Positions 1 to 10,388 of a stretch of 64,000 nt of DNA are shown here, one piece after another (positions within the stretch are counted from its first letter, which is position 1; each line of letters opens with the position of its first letter). The notes under the pieces are model-generated. The model ran no database searches. It had not been told where the DNA came from and was given only the letters and a program-made list of their open reading frames with translations. Origin of the DNA: Lunularia cruciata (Eukaryota; Streptophyta; Marchantiopsida; Lunulariales; Lunulariaceae); the NCBI GenBank assembly GCA_948567375.1, contig OX419756.1, positions 687,001 to 751,000 on the forward strand, read 5' to 3'. A program made the translations under genes and the position numbers.

Positions 1-68
1 GTGCAAAGATAGTCCATCACTAAGACATCATCATGAATGTCTCGCTGAACTGTACCAATATCTTCACT

Positions 69-791
69 CTATGGATCTGTGACCTCAATAACTCCTCCTC
101 TATGCGCTGAGAGAGAAACCACCAAAGCCTCTACAAATATACACAGAAAGGCCAATGCATGCCAACCTGGCACCATCTCCTCATATGTCTCACCATGCCA
201 ATGTGCTCCGGTCTGATACTGCTGGCTGGGACATGGGTTTCTACTCAACCCATCTGCATCACGGTTCACCACTCCAGGTCTGTGAACAACCGTGAAATCA
301 TACTCCTATAAAATCAGAGCCCACCATGCGAGCTTCCCTGAAAGCTTGTTGGACTTTATCAACCACTTCAATGGCTGATGATCAATGATGAAAGTGAAGG
401 GGTTACCAAATAGGTAACATCAGAAATGTGCTACTGCCCAAACTGCTGCCAAGCACTCTCCCTCATATGAACTATACTTCGCCTCCACTGAATTGTTGGA
501 GCGACTAGCATAGGCCACCACAAACTCCTTCTCCTCATCATCATGCTGGGTGAACACCGCTCCAAGCCCCAACATACTCCAATCAGTGTGAACCTGAAAT
601 GGTCGTCCCCTGATCAGTCTCCTCAAAATAGGAGTAGATGTCAACCTCTCCTTGAGCTCTACAAAAGCTCTCTCCTGCTCATCTCCCCAACACCACTCCT
701 GTGTAAGCTTGGTCAGCTTCGTCAAGGCCTTGGCAATGGCACTAAATCCTCTAACATAGCGGCAATAGAAGTTTGCCAACCCAAGGAATGC
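69..791 (-). pseudogene. RNase H and linker of copy A
   Basis: The RT connection and RNase H read FYCRYVRGFSAIAKALTKL, FQVHTDWSMLGLGAVFTQ (first catalytic Asp), SSYEGECLAAVWAV (catalytic Glu) and DHQPLKWL (Asp). RNase H degrades the RNA strand of the RNA-DNA hybrid. A stop near 420 splits it from VVHRPGVVNRDADGLSRNP (272-69), the conserved end of Ty3/gypsy RNase H. A stop at 69-71 then leads into the linker before integrase, which is off the window. Confidence 0.88.
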
Positions 792-1700
792 TCACACTCT
801 ACTCACATCCGTAGGCCGAGGAATACATGCAATAGCCTCCACCTTGGTTTGCTGAACACCAAGTCCTCCGGGGTAGATAGTGTGACCCAAATACTCAACC
901 TGCTCGTGGAAGAACCTACACTTCCCAGGATGTAGTTTGAGTCCATGAGATCTCAACCTCTCAAACACCTCCAACAACTGTCTCTCATGCTTCTCCACAG
1001 TAGTGCTATAGACCAAAATGTCATCAATATAACACCGAGCAAAATCCAATCCAACTAAGACCCTATCCATGACCCTCTGGAACTCAGCAGGAGCGTTCTT
1101 CAACCCAAATGGTAAGAACCTCCACTGATATAACACATCCTTGCCGTGAGGATCAATAGCCCAAAATGTTGTCTTGGACTTATCTTCCTCCCTGATTGGC
1201 AACTGATGATATCCTGCTCGAAGATCCAAAGTATTGAAGACCTTTGCATGCCCAATCGCATCAAAAATCTCCTCTGGTGTAGGCATGGCATACCGATCAG
1301 CCCTGGTCTATCGGTTGATAGGACGATAATCTCCACACATCCGCCTATCTGTATAGTTGCCATGCATATCCTTCTTGGCTGGCATCACTGTCGCTGATGC
1401 ATACTCTCCATGTGAAATCTCCACCAAACCAGCCTCAAAAAGGTCACTACTCCGGCTCTGAATCAATGTCCTCTCCATATCACTATATCAATAAGGACGT
1501 CGGAAAACAAGTGTGTTGCTAGTCAGCTCAATCCGTATACCAGGTCCCTTAGAGCACCCAAATCCTTCATACTGAAGGCAAAACAACTTGTGTGACTCCT
1601 CAAGAACCTCCAAACCCTCCGTCTTTCCTCTCCAGTAAGCTTGGGTCCAAGATATGGCTCCCAAGTATCCTCTGTAACTATAGTAGGAGTGGAAGACGTA
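792..1700 (-). pseudogene. Reverse transcriptase of copy A
   Basis: The Ty3/gypsy RT palm is clear in the 165-codon stretch 1286-792: FNTLDLRAGYHQLPI, FLPFGLKNAPAEFQRVMD and the catalytic CYIDDILVYS box near 1010-1040. The N-terminal fingers lie upstream (near 1290-1660) in other frames because of a 1-nt deletion near 1550 relative to copy B. The TGA at 792-794 before the connection domain is shared with copy B but is CAA in copy C. Confidence 0.9.
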
Positions 1701-1711
1701 CTGACTGGTTG

Positions 1712-2029
1712 CTACACTGGGCCCTTGGGAGCAATAGTGTCATGCTCCCGACCACTAGAGGTCCCAACCTCTGTGTGAAAAACTCCCTCCACTCTGGCTG
1801 CAAGCTCCACACGTCCTCTGGCTGCATCCCATGTGGACCAAGGGTGTAATCCAAGTAGCCCACGCTCACCTGGATGGACTCCAAGTAGACCACTCTCCCT
1901 AGTAGCTACTGGATGTGTCCCAAGAATACCATGTCTACTTGGTCCACCGCCCCCAGCATGTGCTTGAATCGTCTCGATAGGCACAGGGCTCACAAGTGTT
2001 CGAGTGGTGATGCCTATCAAGCGCATCCT
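1712..2029 (-). other. DNMT-RT linker of copy A pol
   Basis: About 100 residues with no recognised domain. It contains short Gly/Leu/His/Pro repeats (GILGTHP, GLLGVHP, GLLGLHP), also present in copies B and C. A stop at 1712-1714 ends the open stretch and is also present in copy B. Confidence 0.5.
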
Positions 2030-3124
2030 GCGCTACTCTGCCAAACCAAGGCTCACAATCCAGGTCAAACAGTTCAGGTCCATAGCCTGACCTAACACTT
2101 GACGCCTAGATGCCTTTGACACTACTGGAACAGCGGTAATACCGGTGCGAAAACCCATCGCCCGCTCTCTCTCATCAGCATTGGGCTCCACCAACTGCTG
2201 TAACTGTGAGTCCCAAACAAGTCCAAGTCCTCCCTCTCAAAAAGCATGAGAGCCTGGGAAACTCATGAGTGTAGGAAATGGAGCTCTAGGCTGTCCAACT
2301 AGGTTCACCACTGCCATAGGTGACCTATCAGCCACTACCACTGTTTGAGACTGACGCGCAGCATCCAAGATATCATCAACAAGAATGTGGTCTAGTCGCT
2401 GAATCCCATCATAACTACGTTGTAGAACCTCTCTGGGTAAAAGGTTCGTCCACCAAAGGCGAAGACGATGAGCCCGTGATCCCACTCTGGCTGCATCTAA
2501 CAATACAGCAGGTCCCATCCATGAATGGACCTGATGTGTACTCGCCACCACTCTAGTGCAAGAATCACCCATCAATGGAACGTTCTCCAAAAGGTAAGCT
2601 GGAGAAACAGACTGATGAACCTAGAGATGTCGTAATATCTGTAACATCTCCCAAAACACACCAGAACGAGGATCCTGAAGACCCAAACCGTGGCCCGCAC
2701 GTGTATGTCCCTGACATGGCCATCCAGAAATCACCAAGTGAACAGGCCCATGTCTCTCTAGGTCATGCGCTCCTAGTAAGGAAATATCTCCTGGTAAGGC
2801 CTTCTGGTAACCTCTGACTGCTGACATCGGTAATAACTCCGGATACCGATAGGCCAAGTGTGCCACATGATGTAGAGAGACTCGCCTAGCAGTCTCATCT
2901 CTCTCTACATACAAGTACCTCTGTACTCGGATACCCGCCTGTAACACCGCAACTAGTCCGGTGCTGATCCCACCAAACAACTCCAATAGGCATATCCCCT
3001 CTACTGGGTACTGCCAAGCAATGAGTGTGGTATCCAGAGGTGTCAAAGCAATCGCCTCTGGAGGCTCATCCTCACACTCATCCCTTGATGGTACAAAGGC
3101 TCCACTCCAAGCCTGCTGCACCAA
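2030..3124 (-). pseudogene. C5-cytosine DNA methyltransferase domain of copy A
   Basis: C5-methyltransferase motifs appear in order. Motif I (AdoMet binding) is CLLELFGGISTGL. Motif II-like is YLYVERDETARRV. Motif IV with the catalytic cysteine is LVISGWPCQGHTRAG, encoded near 2700-2735. Motif VI is YLLENVPL. Motif VIII-like is GSRAHRLRLWWTN. The motif IX-X region is NADERERAMGFRTG...VLGQAMDLNCLTW. About 350 residues is a complete catalytic domain with no added reader domain. It would transfer a methyl group to cytosine in DNA. It is fused in frame between protease and RT. Breaks are a TAG at 2621-2623 (CAG in copy B), a TGA at 2237-2239 shared by all three copies, and a TAG near 2037. Whether it is DNMT1-like (PCQG) or DRM/DNMT3-like cannot be settled by eye. 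Confidence 0.85.
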
Positions 3125-4222
3125 CTAATCTGCATGCTGCTGCAATGCCTCCTCTGAACTCCACAATGGAACATCCAAGGTGGATGGAACAATCCCACTT
3201 GTACTCCAAAGTCGAGTGATCTCCTCTGGTACTGGAGTATCCTCTGCATGGGCATTCCCCTCCAACAAGTCACCATGCCAAGTAACTACACCACTGAAAG
3301 CTAAAACTGATGTTGCCATGGTCCCGGACTGTAGTGAGCCAAGACTGCCACTACTGAAGCATACTGGTAGGCGACATACCCATCCCTCACCAGACTGCCA
3401 ACCAGGTCTATAAGAGGATGTCTCCTCCCAATATTCAATGCTGAAACCCATAGGGTATAACACTGCTCCCCCAACTAGCACATCATATGACTCAGCTATC
3501 GTTGCAATAGCCTGAGCTCTCACCACTGAGCTATCAGTCGGATGACCAGGCTGAACCTGGACAACAAGCTCTCCACGTGTGATGTGCTATGTCGAACCAC
3601 CACCAAGAGATGTCTAGATCTGAAATGGACACCTCTCCACATCGGTCTTCCGTAACTCCAGACCGACAACTGCAGCCTTCCCCAACATAAGGGGCTGCGC
3701 ACCAGAGTCTAAGAAGACTCTCTGTGGTGTATAGACCTTCCCTAAAGGTCCCACCAAACAAAAAATCCCCCTCTGGTTATCCAATAGGACAACACCAGGT
3801 GTAAACCGCGCTCTCTCAAAGGCCGGTCTAGCTGGCAACTCCTCCAGTCTAGCCGCTGCTGCCTGCCATAAACCACTGGTCGCTGAACGGATCCCATGCT
3901 CCTCAACCAAGTTAGCTCCACTACCAACCACCTCTGCTCTAGCAATAGGAACTGCACCATCCCTACTCTCACACAACGTGGCAGCCAACCAGAATATTGG
4001 GGCTGGGTCAACTCCCAATGTAAACATGTCACTGGCTGAAAACAAAGGATGCCGCATAATCAGCTGAGCCGCCCCCAACATCATGCTAGACTCAGTCTGT
4101 GTAGTAGTAGGTGGTTGACTAGCAAGTAGTCCATCATGTACTCCATCACCACCTACCACACTTGCACTGGGATGTCTAGGAACCATGGATGTTGTCTGCA
4201 ATGCCTTAGATGGCGTGAAAGA
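3125..4222 (-). pseudogene. Aspartic protease region of copy A
   Basis: The retroviral-type protease active-site motif is seen in VFLDSGAQPLMLGKA, encoded near 3690-3720. A hydrophobic IAESYDVLVGGAVLYPMGF segment follows about 90 residues later, as in Ty3/gypsy proteases. The enzyme would cleave the gag-pol polyprotein. Upstream sequence (about 130 residues) is element-specific and unrecognised. Stops occur at 4223-4225, at about 3614 and at 3125-3127. The last (TAG) is shared with copy B, whereas copy C has a glutamine codon (CAA) there. Confidence 0.75.
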
Positions 4223-4559
4223 CTAGGGAAGTCTGACCTGTCTCCCAACCTCTCTTCTCTGTGGGTCCAACTCCACTGATGCTCCTCTAGGCTGTGGAGC
4301 ACGTACTGCACTCTTAGTCATTGCTGCAGATGCATCCACCTGTGCTGCTCCGCACATGAAGTCCAAAGCAACTCTATCACCAGCATATGAGGTGGAAGCC
4401 CCAACACCCGAATCTGATCTCCTCTGAGCAATAGCCATACTAGCCAATCTCTGCTCCAACTACTCAATCCGAGTAGCCATAGCTGTGTCAGAAGTAAGGG
4501 CAGGTACTGCACCCCTACTAGGTGTAGATCCTCTACCACCTCGTCCTCCATGAACTGAA

Positions 4560-5785
4560 GCTCCTCTACTACCTGCCATAGCAACCCTACCACTCCGTAA
4601 CTCCGGGTGTAGGTCAAAACACCGGTCACTAGTGTGACCAAATCTGTGGCAATGCTCACACGGCCTCTGTGCTGGCTGTGATGCACCAGAGGTATCAGGT
4701 CCGCTGCCCTAAGTACACTCTCTCCTATGGTGAGGTCCACCACAAGTCCAACAAGCAACACCACCACTCACTGGCTGTTGTTGACCCGAAAATGAGGGTA
4801 AGGGTCTAACTCCACTAGGCCCTCCACTCGCTCCATAGGATCTAGGCTGTCCACCCTATCCTCGAAAACCAACTGGGCGTGGTGCACTCTGCTGCACTCT
4901 AGAAGAAGTCACAACCGTGGATGAGGTCTCTCTACCAAATCCAGTTGTCACCACTCTCTCCTCCACCATGTTGAGCTCAATACGCTCAGCCAAACCAAAG
5001 ACTACTGCCAAAGTGGGCGAAGTAGCCTGCAACAACATAGCATCACGAACTCTACGTCGCAACTCCCTGTCCAGTATCCCATACCAAAACTGGACTGCCT
5101 AGGCCTCAATAACTCCTTGAGTGAAATTGATCAGCCGCCTCATGCGAGTGTATGCCTCGCATAGGCTCTCTCCAGCCTTCCGCTGGAACTCCTGCAAGCT
5201 CCTCAGCTTGTCAGTCCGCACTCTCTGGTAGTTCTGCCTCAAACATAGGAAGAACTCCACCATGGGGTTAAACCCCGGTACCACACCACCTCTTGCAGTG
5301 GTACCTCCACTCGTAGTAGCACTATCTCTAGCTAGTGCACCTTCACTAGCTCCACCAACACTACTCGAGCTAGAACTTGTGGGTACAGCCGATCTACTCC
5401 TAGCCACCGAGCCTGAAGTAATGGAGACATAGTGTGGAGACCAATACTGTCTCCATAACTCAATCTCCTCTAAATGAGCTCTCCTGAACTCATGGTAGTC
5501 ATCCATCGGTGGACCCTCCAAGTGCTGAAACAACCCCTTCCATGCCATGAAGGGTGTGAACAAAGTCGCATTCCTCATCTGCTGCAGATCACACCAACTA
5601 TCAAACTCCTGGATGAAGCCATCCAACTCAATGGTACCCACTGTACCAGAGTAACGCCTAGGGCCTTTGGAGGCCCCATAAATCTCATCCATGTCCCACA
5701 ACAACGGTGCGGACACACCAAGTGCACTCTCAATTGAATCAGCTCCTGTGTTGAACTCCAACTCAGAGTCAATCTCCTCCCTCAC
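4560..5785 (-). pseudogene. gag of copy A: capsid domain plus two zinc knuckles
   Basis: The 228-residue open stretch 5785-5099 carries a retrotransposon-gag capsid segment near its end (NYQRVRTDKLRSLQEF then GESLCEAYTRM). A TAG at 5099-5101 interrupts it. The same frame continues to 4856, stops, and resumes through two zinc knuckles near 4660-4780: CWTCGGPHHRREC (a CX2CX3HX4C variant) and CEHCHRFGHTSDRC (canonical CX2CX4HX4C), with a stop between them. Gag packages element RNA in cytoplasmic particles. Serine-rich linkers separate the parts. The upstream frame (REEIDSELEF) has no certain start codon. Copy C has a decayed homologue; copy B has none. Confidence 0.8.
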
Positions 5786-5885
5786 TGGGACCTGAGATAC
5801 AGGCTAATACCAAGCACCACTCCGAGTAAACCCATTGTGTACTGTAGGGCTAACTCCTCTGGAATCTCCAAAGAACTCGTCATGA

Positions 5886-7210
5886 CCACGTAACTGCAAT
5901 AGCAAACCCGAACCACCAACTGCAACCGCAAGTCGCAACCGCAAGTGCCCCACCAAGTGTCAACACCAACTAGACACCACCCACTAATGTAACTCTAACC
6001 GAGATAACTACACTAGGGGAAAGGCAACCTGTAACCTGCCATCATAACACACACTCTCACGGTCTGCAGGTCATCACTTCTTGCCTCACCGGAGAGAAAC
6101 ACAGGTAGTCTGACTGGTCATCACTCCAGCCTCACCACCAAGAGCACACCAGAGCACCAACGCTCAAAAGTCAGGGCACCTCACACAAGCATGGTGCACA
6201 AACAGGAAGCAGAGAATGGAGGGGATCCAATCACAAGAAATCTAAACAAAAACACTCCATCTCATAACACAACACGGGACTGACTCTGCCAACATTTGGC
6301 ATTTGACATAAGAGTAGTTCGTCTCTAAGTCCTAAGCTACCAGGATCATCAAGAATGGGATCAAACTGCCTCTCCTAGCCAAAGCTACATATGTATAGAT
6401 AACAGTGGCGCAATCACTAGGACAACAAGTGAGGGTGGACCAGTTGGCTAGGGCACCAGTCTAGGAACAAGAGACCTAGGGGTCAAACCCTGTTGCGCAC
6501 AATCTAGCAGGAAAGGCAGATTTTGCCAACCAATGACCAAGATCTACTCTAAACTAGCTAGCCTCACGCCAGCAAGTTGGCTTGCTGGCCCTTTTGGCCC
6601 TTCTAGGCCTTCGTAGCCTCTCATAGCCCACAGCCCTATGCCTTGAAGCCTCAAAATGCCAAAATTCAGCCAAATGAGGCCTTTCTTGTTGCCACTTCGA
6701 ACCTCCTCCAAAATTGGCAAAACTTCTCCAAATCTGCAAAACTCCTCCAAACTAGCAAAACTTCTCCAAATCTGGCCAAACAGCAAAACTCCTCCAATTT
6801 TGGCCCAAAATTTGACGTAAACCCTAAAGATGGATGTACGCCAAATCCCCCGCTAACTTTCCACTCGAGCCAAATTGACAAAATGGGTTTTTCCAAATCA
6901 CAATTTCATGAGAAGAGCTTTCCAACTCCACCTTCAATTTCACTTTCTCAGCCCAACTCGCAGCAAATTGGTCATGCCTTCACCTCTTGAGCTCAAAATC
7001 ACAACACTGCTCAAAAATTGCTCCTTCTTTGCTCAAAATTTGGCCAGCGCTTCCGCACACCCTCCGCCTAACTGCCAAATCTGCATCAATTGAACTGCAC
7101 ACTAGGGAAACACAGAACTTGAATCGAGCTACCACGATCCACCGAGCTTGGAGATACCACCAACACTCAACGTTCCTGCACCCGATTTCCCCCTGACTTC
7201 ACTTCTTTGA
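5886..7210 (-). other. Untranslated leader of copy A
   Basis: The stretch between terminal repeat and gag has no long convincing ORF in the sense direction. Near 6660-6800 it holds a run of about 20-bp units resembling TTTGGAGAAGTTTTGC (sense orientation). Around 6240-6550 it matches 10072-10388, the displaced leader of copy C, and around 5880-6235 it matches 17982-18330 of copy C. A tRNA-like block lies antisense at 6429-6500. Sequence just inside the A1 end (ATCAAAG in A, ATCAGAG in B) is at best a partial match to an initiator-Met tRNA primer site. Confidence 0.6.
6429..6500 (+). other. tRNA-like sequence (pol III A and B boxes), antisense in element leader
   Basis: TGGACCAGTTGG at 6436-6447 matches the A-box consensus at 11 of 12 positions. 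GGGTCAAACCC at 6480-6490 matches the B box at 10 of 11. Their starts are 44 bp apart, the spacing in a tRNA gene. The acceptor and anticodon stems do not pair well, so this is not a functional tRNA gene; it is a tRNA-derived (SINE-like) relic or a chance pair of boxes. The same block, more degraded, is in copy C's leader on the minus strand near 10110-10175, so it predates the split of the copies. Confidence 0.45.
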
Positions 7211-7667
7211 TGTAATCAGATTGCTTAACATTTTCAACTCAACTCAACTCAACTCAGATCAGTACTTGATCTATCACTCTATAAACTGCCAACAACTGGG
7301 CACTGATTACAGTCAAGCCACACCCACTCAAGCATAGAGAATCCAGGTGACGCTCGCCGGCCTCTGTCCACCATAGCCAGGAACTCGAAGGCTCAACATC
7401 AGAGAAGTGAGCTCTTTGGAGCTCACTTCGAAACTATACCCCCCTGAACTCGAGCTAGCACGGGAACCCTAACGGTCTCGCTGACGGCACACTCGACGGT
7501 GCAAACGGTGCAAAGTGATGGTGGGCCCCACCGTGAAGTCAGTACCTTGAACACCAAATTAGACTGTCGGAAAGTAGTCCCTGAGAAACTACTAGAATAA
7601 CTCTAACTACTATCACTGGAACTCCAGTGTCCGAGCAACTAGATGCGGAACTACAAGTGGCGTGACA
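7211..7667 (-). repeat. Terminal repeat A1 of copy A (457 bp)
   Basis: On the minus strand this starts TGTCACGCC and ends GATTACA, giving the TG...CA ends of LTRs. It is homologous to 10389-10839 and 17430-17874. Inside, at 7404-7429, is an 11-bp inverted repeat (GAAGTGAGCTC / GAGCTCACTTC) with a 4-nt loop, next to a TATA-like GGGGGTATAG. The arms are conserved in all three A repeats although the loop differs. No copy of the 103-bp B repeat adjoins its outer edge. Confidence 0.85.
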
Positions 7668-8282
7668 AATTCTATCTTATCTTCAATCCGAATTGAAATT
7701 GAAGTCATGGGTATCTTAAATATCTTCTTTCCCTACTTTAACTTTTTGACGCTTCAAATATCTAACCCGAAGACACTTACATCCAATGTCTCACTACCTC
7801 GGATTGAATCATATTTGTCTTGAGGTAAAGTATTTAGACACAAAGTCTTATAAACCCGAAGTTCGAAGTCTGAAGTCCAAAGTCTTGTAGACCCAAAGAC
7901 ACCAACCCGAAGACACTAACCTACTCTATAAATACACTCCCAAAACTTCAAATGCTTTTAATGTTTGCTACGGACCTCCAAACTCTACGTTTTTTGTGGC
8001 AAAGGAAAGCCCTGAATGAGATGCTTCCAACAAGATATAGCACGCTTGATTTGGACTTGCGGTCATTGAGATATAGCCCCCTCAGTATTCTTAACTTGTA
8101 ACTTTCATTCTGATGCAAAGAAACACTCTTCCAACATCTGACCTCCTCTTTCTTCTTCTTCCTCCTCTGATACAAAGTAAGCTTCTTTGAGTTTGATCCA
8201 ATCCAAGTACTTCTTCCTCTAATACAAAGTCAACTTCCTCAAGCTTGATCAAAACACAAGTTTCTACTCATTTCTTCTCCAT
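7668..8282. other. Unassigned LTR-like/leader-like sequence between two elements
   Basis: No gene is seen. A TATA-like CTCTATAAATAC at 7922-7933 lies downstream of several ACCCGAAG(A/T) repeats (7766-7920). An imperfect tandem duplication (AATACAAAGT / CTTC / TTGATC units) occupies about 8168-8255. This resembles the U3-R region of an unrelated LTR, but I see no second copy in the window. It abuts the A1 end of copy A on the left and chromovirus integrase on the right, so both junctions are insertion or deletion scars. Confidence 0.35.
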
Positions 8283-9646
8283 TTGGTTTCAATTTGGTTT
8301 CAGCAAGATATTTCTCCTTCAAAACTTATACAAAATGAAAAATGTGGGTACCACAAAGCCCATGATCTACCAATAGCTGGTCTTATGGGTATGGACAAGA
8401 CCTTGGGTACACTCCAATGCCAATGGTGGCCCTACATGACACGAGATGTTTGGGAGTTTGTTCGATCGTGTGATAGTTGTAAATGCAACAAGGCCAATAA
8501 CCAGAAGCCGAGTGGACTCCTTCAGCCACTTCCCATTCCAACTACTCATTTGGAACATGTGAGCTTAGATCTTATCACCTCCTTGCCCAAGATACAACAA
8601 GGTCACACAACAATTGTGGTGTTTGTAGATAAGCTTAGTAAGCAAATCCATTTGGCACCAACGGTTGATATTGTGGATGCTCCAACCTTGGTGCAACTCT
8701 ACTTTGATAATGTATTCAAACATCATGGGATGCCTTGTGTACTCATCTCTGGCCGTGATCCTTACTTCACTAAAAAGTTTTGGCAAGCCCTCTTCTAGAT
8801 ACTTGGCACCAAACTTGCTTTGTCCATAGCCTATCATCCTCAAAGCGACGGACAAATTGAATGTGCAAATTGCACCTTGGAAGATATGATTTGAGCCTTT
8901 GTCAACATTCACCATACCAATTAGGATGAATGTCTTGCAGCTACAGAGTTTGCATACAACAATTCTAAATAGGCAAGCACCGGATTCTCTCCTTTCTTTC
9001 TCAATTTTGGCCAAGATCCACTGGTCCTAGATTCTCTTCTTGCTCCTCCCTCGTCTCAAATCTCTCATACTTCAACCTTCTTGACCACCATATCTAAATC
9101 TCTCTAATAAGCCAAATCTCACCTCCTTGTTGCTCAGAATCGTCAAAAACAATATGTGGACTACCATCGTCGTGATCTTACCTTTGAAGTCGATGATAAA
9201 GTTATGCTATCCTCTAGTAATCTACCCCTCCCGCTTGATACCCAAGTTTGTAAACTTGCCCCAAATTGGATTGGACCTTTTGATGTCACTCAAATTGTCT
9301 CTCCTGTTGCTTACCAACTTGCCTTGCCTTGTCATATGTGCATCCATCTTGTCTTTCATGTTTCCAAGTTGAAACGTTTTGTTCCTAACCCCTCTTCTTT
9401 TCCTCTTGTGTCCAACCTCCTTCTCCTCCTATCCCTATCAGTGATCATGAGGAGTACAAAGTTGATCATATCCTTGTGCGTTGCCACATCCAACACGGAC
9501 ACCGACAACATACGGAGTACAAGATCCTTTGGAAAGGGTATCTCCTTCATGACGCCACATGGGAACCTCTTTCTCACCTCTAGAATGCACAAACGGCCAT
9601 CCAGGAGTTTGAAGCTTCAATAGCGACGAGGATGTCACCAACTAGC
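8283..9646 (+). pseudogene. Chromovirus (Ty3/gypsy) integrase with C-terminal chromodomain, fragment
   Basis: This is the 3' part of a second, conventional Ty3/gypsy element. The zinc-binding region reads HDLPIAGLMGMDKTL (second His replaced by Leu) and CDSCKCNK. The DDE core reads VSLDLITSLP, ISGRDPYFTKKFW (second catalytic Asp replaced by Gly) and YHPQSDGQIEC. A GPY/F-like segment (APNWIGPFDV, HLVFHVSKLKRF) follows. Near 9445-9600 there is a chromodomain, EYKVDHILVRC and EYKILWKGY with ATWEPLSHL, in a shifted frame. Multiple stops interrupt it. gag, protease and RT are missing. A purine tract (AGTGGGGGAATA, 9647-9658) precedes the LTR. The chromodomain would have targeted insertion to marked chromatin. 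Confidence 0.88.
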
Positions 9647-9658
9647 AGTGGGGGAATA

Positions 9659-10071
9659 TGTAACAATATGGAGTTTAACGACGTAGTTAGTAAGGCTAAC
9701 AAAGTAGAGAATGAGCCAAATTAGCCTACAATATTCTAGAAGCATCTAGGAAGCTTCACAACTAGTTAACTTGCACTCCAAGCAGGTAGCTTCTAGAAGG
9801 AAGTTTCTAGAAGCTTATAACTAGCTTAGCTTGCGTGCTAAGTAGGCGGCTTCTAGAAGGAAGCTTCTTGAGAAGCTTCCTAGTTAACTTGGATTGCACT
9901 CTAAGAAAGCGGCTTGAGGAAGCTTCTTGAGAAGCTTCTCAAGGGCTTTGTATGCTACCTATAAATACCAAAGACAAAGCTCATGCTAGGCATTTGGAGT
10001 TTTCCCTCATTCAAGTGTCCAAATGTGAGTTTCCATTCTCCTATTTCTCTCCTCGGTCTTGGTCTTTTGTA
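9659..10071 (+). repeat. 3' LTR of the chromovirus fragment
   Basis: It starts TGTAACAATATGG directly after the polypurine tract and ends near CTTTTGTA, and its right edge joins the leader of copy C. A 312-bp relative at 35178-35489 shares both ends (TGTAACAATATGG...TCTTTTACA), confirming the boundaries. A TATA box (CCTATAAATACC) lies at 9959-9970. Confidence 0.85.
9790..9970 (+). promoter_or_regulatory. Heat-shock-element-like array plus TATA box in LTR U3
   Basis: Alternating GAA/TTC units with 2-nt spacing recur, for example TTCTAGAA, GAAGCTTC and GAAGCTTCTTGAG near 9788-9812, 9850-9875 and 9912-9940, 25-170 bp upstream of TATAAATA. nGAAnnTTCn arrays are the binding sites of heat-shock transcription factors. 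Heat induction is inference. Confidence 0.5.
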
Positions 10072-10388
10072 ATTTTGGTCATTGTTTGGCAAAGTTTGTC
10101 TATCCTGCTATATTGTGCGCAATAAGGTTTGATCTTTAGATCTTTAGTTCTTAGACTGGTGCCCTAGCCAAATGGTCCACCCTCACTTGGTGTCCTAGTG
10201 ACTATTCTATTGTTATCTATACACTTGTAGCTTTGGCTAGGAGTGATAGTTTGATCTCATTCTTGGTGATCCTGGTAGCTTAGGAAGTAGATAACTCATA
10301 TTATGTCAAATGCCAAATGGTGGCAAAGTCAATCCAACTTTGATTTATGAGATTGAGGGTTTTTGTTTAGATTTCTTGTGATTGGACC
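10072..10388 (+). other. 5' leader fragment of copy C, left of the nested copy B
   Basis: It matches, in opposite orientation, the leader of copy A at about 6236-6550, ending TTCTTGTGATTGGACC. The matching continuation of the leader resumes at 17982 (GACCCTTTATTCTTTGC). The 7.6 kb between them is therefore an insertion. Its left edge abuts the chromovirus LTR, so copy C's own terminal repeat is missing. Confidence 0.75.

Larger units (their letters stand above)
1..7667 (-). mobile_element. DNMT-carrying Ty3/gypsy-type retroelement, copy A (3' end beyond window)
   Basis: Reading leftwards from 7667: terminal repeat A1, a 1.3-kb leader, gag with two zinc knuckles, protease, C5-cytosine methyltransferase, reverse transcriptase and RNase H. 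The integrase and PHD parts lie beyond position 1. Gag and pol share one reading frame where they can be followed, so the ancestor probably made one long polyprotein. The frame is now broken by scattered stops and at least one 1-nt frameshift near 1550. Protein blocks are nearly identical to copy B at 10.4-18 kb, and the two copies are divergently oriented, so together they form a large inverted pair with about 2.7 kb between their 5' ends. The 5' boundary at 7667 is where homology with copy B's left end also begins. Confidence 0.9.

Noticed and set aside
6429-6500. A functional tRNA gene
   Set aside because: The acceptor and anticodon stems do not pair; only the internal promoter boxes are tRNA-like.
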